DNA from: Isotricha intestinalis
Taxonomy: Eukaryota > Ciliophora > Litostomatea > Vestibuliferida > Isotrichidae
Assembly: GCA_023807065.1 (NCBI GenBank)
Contig: JAJJLU010001044.1
Location: 1-11,266, forward strand
Reading direction: 5' to 3'
DNA length: 11,266 bases
Shown: piece by piece, positions 7,237 to 11,266 of the stretch
Layout of the letters: the number at the start of each line of letters is the position of its first letter
Numbering within the stretch: position 1 is the first letter of the stretch
Notes under the pieces: generated by a model
Told to the model about the DNA's origin: nothing
Seen by the model: only the letters and a program-made list of their open reading frames with translations
The model's database searches: none
Translations under genes and position numbers: made by a program

Positions 7237-8094
7237 ATGGGTTGTTGTAGAAGTGATTTAAGCAAAAATTTAATAAATATTATTGCATTAGATGAACAAG
7301 AAATTACATTTGAACAATATAGTTCTACAAATGATAAAATTTTTGAACCTATAGAAATAGGATATAATATTTTTAGAAAAATTTCATTAATTGAATTTAT
7401 AAATTTTTTAGATAATTTTTCTCCAAATTTCCCAATTTTTGATTATAAAGGATTAAAAATAAATTTTTCATCGAATGAAAAATTTCTAACTGAAAAAATA
7501 TTATTAGAAGATTTTGAGGAGATAATAACAAAAAAAATATTAGTATCATATGAATCAAAAGAGACATTAATAAAGAAGGAAATTCTTTTTCCAATATTTA
7601 AAAGTATATGTCAAATAATTTATAAATCATTAGAAGAGAAATTAATATTATATAAAAAGAAAAAAATATATATAATAAAAAGGCATCTTTTAAGTATTGG
7701 ATTTATATATTGTCAATCAACAAATATAGGAAAAATAAGATTATTATTTGATTTATTTTCAAAAGATGGAAAATTTGGTCCTTCGAATGAAATAAATGAT
7801 TTTTTAATTAGTTTATTTATTATTGTTACTAATTCTATGATTAATGCTAGAATTGAATTAGGTGGAAAATACAATATTCCTAAATTAAAAGATAATGAAT
7901 TGATTCTTACTTATAGAATTTCAGAAATGAAAGGTTTAGAAAATTTATTAAAATATTTTAATCATCATTTCTTTAATGATAAACAATCATTTGAATATTC
8001 TGAATTTAGAGAAAAGTTTATTGATGATGAAGAATGCTTTAATTGGATTTTTAGTCCTAGTGGTATTAGATACAAATTAGAACATAATAATTAA
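7237..8094 (+). CDS. N-terminally acylated (MGCCRS) helical protein with degenerate EF-hand-like segment
   Basis: This 285-residue protein runs from ATG 7237 to TAA 8092-8094. It begins MGCCRSDLSK: Gly2 with Ser6 is a strong N-myristoylation signal and Cys3/Cys4 are classic palmitoylation sites, so stable anchoring to the cytoplasmic face of a membrane is expected. This N-terminus also fixes the start codon. The rest is helical with no membrane span. Residues 168-190 (RLLFDLFSKDGKFGPSNEI) look like an EF-hand helix-loop, but the loop lacks the usual calcium ligands and the terminal Glu, so calcium binding is doubtful. The C-terminal part contains FEYSEFREKF (252-261) and NWIFSPSGIR (269-278). 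From memory, ciliate genomes hold many acylated proteins of this general build, mostly uncharacterised. A role in membrane signalling is inferred from the N-terminus alone. Confidence 0.85.
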   Translation: MGCCRSDLSKNLINIIALDEQEITFEQYSSTNDKIFEPIEIGYNIFRKISLIEFINFLDNFSPNFPIFDYKGLKINFSSNEKFLTEKILLEDFEEIITKKILVSYESKETLIKKEILFPIFKSICQIIYKSLEEKLILYKKKKIYIIKRHLLSIGFIYCQSTNIGKIRLLFDLFSKDGKFGPSNEINDFLISLFIIVTNSMINARIELGGKYNIPKLKDNELILTYRISEMKGLENLLKYFNHHFFNDKQSFEYSEFREKFIDDEECFNWIFSPSGIRYKLEHNN

Positions 8095-8389
8095 ATAAAA
8101 GTTAAATAAAGTGATTTTTTGGAGATTAAATTTAAATTATTTAAAAATTTTAGAAATTTTATTTAAAATGTAATGATTAATACAATAAATAAATTAAAAA
8201 AAAATTTCTTTTATATCTTATAATATTTTCCTTTATTTTTTCACTTAAAAATTAATTTCTCTTCTTGATAAATCTTATTTTGTTTTTTTATTAAAAGAAA
8301 TAATTTCATATTTAAAATAGATTAATTTATACTAGTTTTTATTATATTTAATTAATAATTATATATTAAATATTTTAATTTAAATTCAT

Positions 8390-10587
8390 TTATTCATCAA
8401 AGTGTGAAACTACAATTTTAAAATTGGTTTTTTCAAATGATTTTTTTTCATCTAAATGATCTAAATCTAAATTCCTAATTTTAGTATAAGATTTACTTTT
8501 TCTTTTTTTAATTTCTTCTTTTAAAAGAAATTTTTTATTTCTTGCAACCGGACTTTTAAAATTATAAAAATTTAGTTTTTTATCAATTGAAATAACAGAA
8601 TTTAAATTTAATTTATTATTATAATCAAAACATTCTACAAATCGTTTACCATTAAATTTCGAAGAAAAAAATTTTGTATTTTCTTTATTATTATTATTTA
8701 AATTTTTTTTTTTCTTTTTATGATAATCTCTTGTATTCAAAAAAGTGAGATAATCTTTTTTTTTATTTTTTATACGTGAATTATTTAAAAAATTCCTTTT
8801 ATGATAAGATATATTAGAAATTTTATGTAAATTTAAATAATTGTTTTTTTTATTTTCCACTTCTAAATAATTCTTTTTAATAATGTTTTCATTATATAAT
8901 TCATTTAAATATTTACAAATATTTTCTTGAAAATTATAAATATTTTTTAATTTATTGTTAATATAAGATTGATTAGATTTTATTATGTCAAATTCTTCAT
9001 GAATTGATTCTAATTTTTCTAAATGTTTAGTAACATCAACTAAATTATAATATAATTTATTTTCCATTGTTTGAACAAAATCATGAATTGGCATTGAATA
9101 AACTCTACTCACATGAAATTCATTTTTAAATAATTTAGATTCTGTTCTTAATTTTAATAATAAATATATTTTTTCTTGAAAATTAGATTTAGTATTTCCT
9201 TGGTTTTTATTTTTAAAATTTTTGATAAGAAGTAATAAAGTTTTAATTAAATTTGCACCTTTATTAATTTTATTATCAGGATCAAATATTTTTTTAATTT
9301 TTAAAAAAGCTTTTTTTTCATTTGGGGAAAATTCAGCTTTTTCACTTATTGTAGCAATTATTATACCTAAACTTACTAAACCAAAGAAAGAAAGAATAAA
9401 AATTAAAATTCTTCCAAATGAAGTTCTTGGATATTCATCACCATAACTTACACTTGTTATTGTTACTAAAGTTAACCAAAATGTATTAAGAATATTTTGA
9501 AGATCATTTAATCCTTTTTTACCATTTAAAAATGTTTTTTTATTAAAGGAAAAACACTCAAAATCTTTTATTAATATACTTATTATAAAACAAATTATTA
9601 TTATTATTAATAGTGATAATCTTAATCTTCTTTTATTTAATTCTGATTTAATTATAAAAGATAATCCTAATTCTATTTTATATGTTTCACATATTGTTTT
9701 ACTTATTCTAGTATTAAATATACTGAATGCTCTTATTAATCTTACAATATTATATAATTTTATAATATGAAAAAAAAAGATAATACTATTTAAACTAAGA
9801 GCATATATATTATCAAAAGTTACTCCAGTAAAAACTATATTTAAACAGGGAGGATAAATAATAAATAAATTAAACATTCTAATATTAAATATTTTGAAGA
9901 AATTAATGATTTATTATCTGGTATTCTTTCTTCTTTTTTTCCTAAAAATAATTGGTACTTATATTTTATTATTAATATAACAATTGATAATATTGAAATT
10001 ATAATATTAATAATTCTAAGGATATTTTCACTTTTTGTTATTAATCTATTTTTTAATTGTTTTATGATTTCATATGACTGTATTCCTTCATTTTCATTTA
10101 TTTTTTCATTCAAAAAATATAATGATTTAGAAGCATAAATTCGATTGTCTATTAAAATTACAATGAAAGAAATAATAGATAAAAGAGATAATAAAATATC
10201 ACAAAATTTTATTTTCATGCCAATTTTACCATAAATAGATGAGTGCTCATTTAGATGTTTTAGAGATTTTAAAAATATTAAAGGATCTTTTCTATATAAT
10301 GACATTAAAGATGATTTTCTTTTTTTTTTATCATCATTTATTTCCAAATTTTCAGTCTTATTCTTATTATTGTTTTCTTTATTTTTGTCTAAATTTTTAT
10401 TCGAAAAAAAAAAATTTATTTGATTATCAGTGAGTATCTTTGTGTTTTTATTGTCTTGCTTTTCAAATAAATCTTCTTTACTTTTTATATTAATTTTTTC
10501 ATCTTTTTTTTGATTAGTAACAAATAATTGATCTCTTGAAGTGTTTCCATCAAAATGTAAATCAATATTTTTAAACATTGAATTCAT
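8390..10587 (-). CDS. SK-like (calcium-activated) six-TM potassium channel, frame interrupted once
   Basis: Two overlapping frames form one gene of about 730 residues. The first (10587-9841, 248 residues) has a charged cytosolic N-terminus, S1 at about 127-147, S2 at about 188-207 and the start of S3 at 232-245. The second (9877 region down to TAA 8390-8392) continues with YPPCLNIVF, an S4-like segment with few charges (IIKLYNIVRLIRAF), S5 (LSLLIIIIICFIISILI), a pore helix (FWLTLVTIT), filter SVSYGDEYP, and S6 ending ATISEKAEF. After S6, NEKKAFLKIKKI and GANLIKTLLLLIKN line up with the calmodulin-binding region of animal SK channels, followed by a coiled-coil-like stretch and a basic Asn/Lys-rich tail. 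Such channels pass K+ across the plasma membrane and shape membrane potential in ciliary behaviour. The filter has Ser at the first Gly of GYG. The frames meet near 9845-9900 with one base lacking; a 41-bp GT-AG intron (9835-9875) would also restore the frame but removes YPPC. The ATG at 10585-10587 is the first in frame. Confidence 0.85.
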
Positions 10588-11037
10588 TTTTAAAAAAATT
10601 AGACAATAAATAATTCTATAAGGATAAAATAAAATATCTTAATTTTTATTAAATTATAATATTTTATTTAAATATAAAATTTTAATATTTACATATATTT
10701 ATGTTTTCAAATTTAATAATTCAGTGAATCATTTAAATAATTTGAAAAAAAACATCGATAAAAAAACTTATGAATTAATTAGAAATAAAAAGTTTCAAAC
10801 AATAAAATTTAAAAAATAAAAGTAATACAAATATTATAAATAATGATATTGAATTAACCAATAAAAAAATAAATAATAATATAAATATAAATAAAATATT
10901 TGTTTTTTAAATAAATTTTAATAAAAGTAAGCATAAAAAATACATAATATTTTATTATCATTGGTTTAATGAATAAAAAGAAAATATTAATTTTTTTTCA
11001 ATTTTAATAATTTTGATGATTAAAAAATTAGATTATA
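10588..11037. other. Divergent intergenic region with small relict
   Basis: This 450-bp stretch separates the channel gene (-) from the right-edge gene (+) and must hold both promoters. The only coding-like content is the plus-strand relict at 10701-10910. The 3' part (10911-11037) is A+T-rich leader DNA. It contains a GTAAGC at 10927 that could be a 5' splice site of a leader intron, but nothing supports this further. Confidence 0.45.
10701..10910 (+). pseudogene. Small frameshifted coding relict or unrecognised short gene
   Basis: ATG 10701-10703 opens MFSNL. After one missing base near 10713-10720 the next frame reads NNSVNHLNNLKKNIDKKTYE and continues LIRNKKFQTIKFKK to TAA 10817-10819. 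A second shift of opposite sign near 10811-10817 restores the first frame and gives NKSNTNIINNDIELTNKKIN, ending in TAA 10908-10910. The total is about 69 residues, Asn/Lys-rich and helical. The two shifts cancel out, which suits either indel errors around the six-base A run or a decayed gene. I do not recognise a family. Confidence 0.3.
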
Positions 11038-11266
11038 ATGTCATTAAATAAAGAATTAAATAAATTATCTAATAGTTTATCTTCGAATAGATATTCATTT
11101 AAAACAAAAAGTCCAAACAATATTCATTTTTCAAAATATATTTCAAGACAAAATACTTTAGAGAATGAAAAAGATTTATTATATAAAAGAATAAAAAAAA
11201 CAAAAAAAATAAAAAATAATTTTCCTTTGTTAAAAAAGTATGATTCTTCTTCAAATTTATTAAATT
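11038..11266 (+). CDS. N-terminal part of a Ser/Asn/Lys-rich protein, cut by the window edge
   Basis: ATG 11038-11040 follows an in-frame TAG at 11029-11031 and opens 76 codons without a stop to the last base. The peptide begins MSLNKELNKLSNSLSSNRYS and includes SPNNIHFSKYISRQNTLENE and a basic run (KRIKKTKKIKNN) at about residues 52-63. The composition (Ser, Asn, Lys, some Arg and Gln) is typical of a disordered cytosolic N-terminal tail. The fragment is too short to assign a family. It resembles the disordered ends of ciliate channels and kinases, but so do many other proteins. It is divergent from the potassium channel gene. Confidence 0.62.
   Translation, partial: MSLNKELNKLSNSLSSNRYSFKTKSPNNIHFSKYISRQNTLENEKDLLYKRIKKTKKIKNNFPLLKKYDSSSNLLN

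Noticed and set aside
7397..7594. 65-codon minus-strand ORF
   Set aside because: Antisense shadow of the MGCC gene with no recognisable content.
9222..9446. 74-codon plus-strand ORF
   Set aside because: It lies antisense within the channel pore and S6 region and is a shadow of that conserved coding sequence.
10239..10433. 64-codon plus-strand ORF
   Set aside because: Antisense shadow of the Lys/Asn-rich N-terminus of the channel.
1..11266. tRNA, rRNA, CRISPR array, transposase or bacterial-type operon signals
   Set aside because: Scanning found no cloverleaf-like G/C-containing segments, no spaced direct repeats beyond the telomere, no transposase motifs and no ribosome binding sites; the window is eukaryotic.

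Overview
The window looks like the end of a ciliate macronuclear chromosome. It opens with six perfect copies of the heptamer CCCCAAT, which reads GGGGATT on the other strand: a telomere in the correct C-rich 5' orientation. The DNA is extremely A+T rich, with most G/C confined to coding stretches. The genes fit a ciliate: a calcium-activated-type (SK-like) potassium channel, an N-terminally acylated helical protein, an F-box/LRR protein, a beta-propeller protein and a GTPase of a type I associate with ciliates. TAA and TGA behave as stops and TGG encodes Trp, so the code appears standard. Standard code, very high A+T and a CCCC-type telomere together point to a litostome such as a rumen entodiniomorph rather than Tetrahymena, Paramecium or Oxytricha. 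The organism assignment is inference; the telomere and the codon behaviour are directly visible.

Layout from the telomere inwards. 1-42 is the telomere. 43-487 is subtelomeric A+T-rich DNA with at most a coding scrap. 488-1174 (-) is an uncharacterised 228-residue protein, divergent from 1216-2220 (+), an F-box-like/LRR protein, with only 41 bp between their start codons. 2221-3040 has no intact gene but carries a minus-strand coding relict with many stops. 3041-4849 (+) is a large broken gene: a P-loop GTPase with a C-terminal alpha-crystallin (HSP20)-like domain, interrupted by three frameshifts and two in-frame stops. 5194-6399 (-) is a WD40-like propeller protein with a lysine-rich N-terminus. 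6400-7236 is mostly noncoding. 7237-8094 (+) is a protein starting MGCCRS, a dual-acylation signal. 8390-10587 (-) is a six-TM SK-like potassium channel split by one frameshift or a small intron. 10701-10910 (+) is a small frameshifted coding relict. 11038 (+) begins a gene that runs off the right edge.

The genes sit on alternating strands with separate short spacers, and nothing suggests an operon or a shared pathway. Two functional themes are visible: signalling at a membrane (channel, acylated protein) and protein turnover (F-box/LRR). The clearest anomaly is that several coding regions are each exactly one base short of a continuous frame. This could be genuine decay of subtelomeric genes, a deletion bias in the underlying reads or, less likely, programmed frameshifting. 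I see no tRNA, rRNA, CRISPR array, transposase or prokaryotic-type element.
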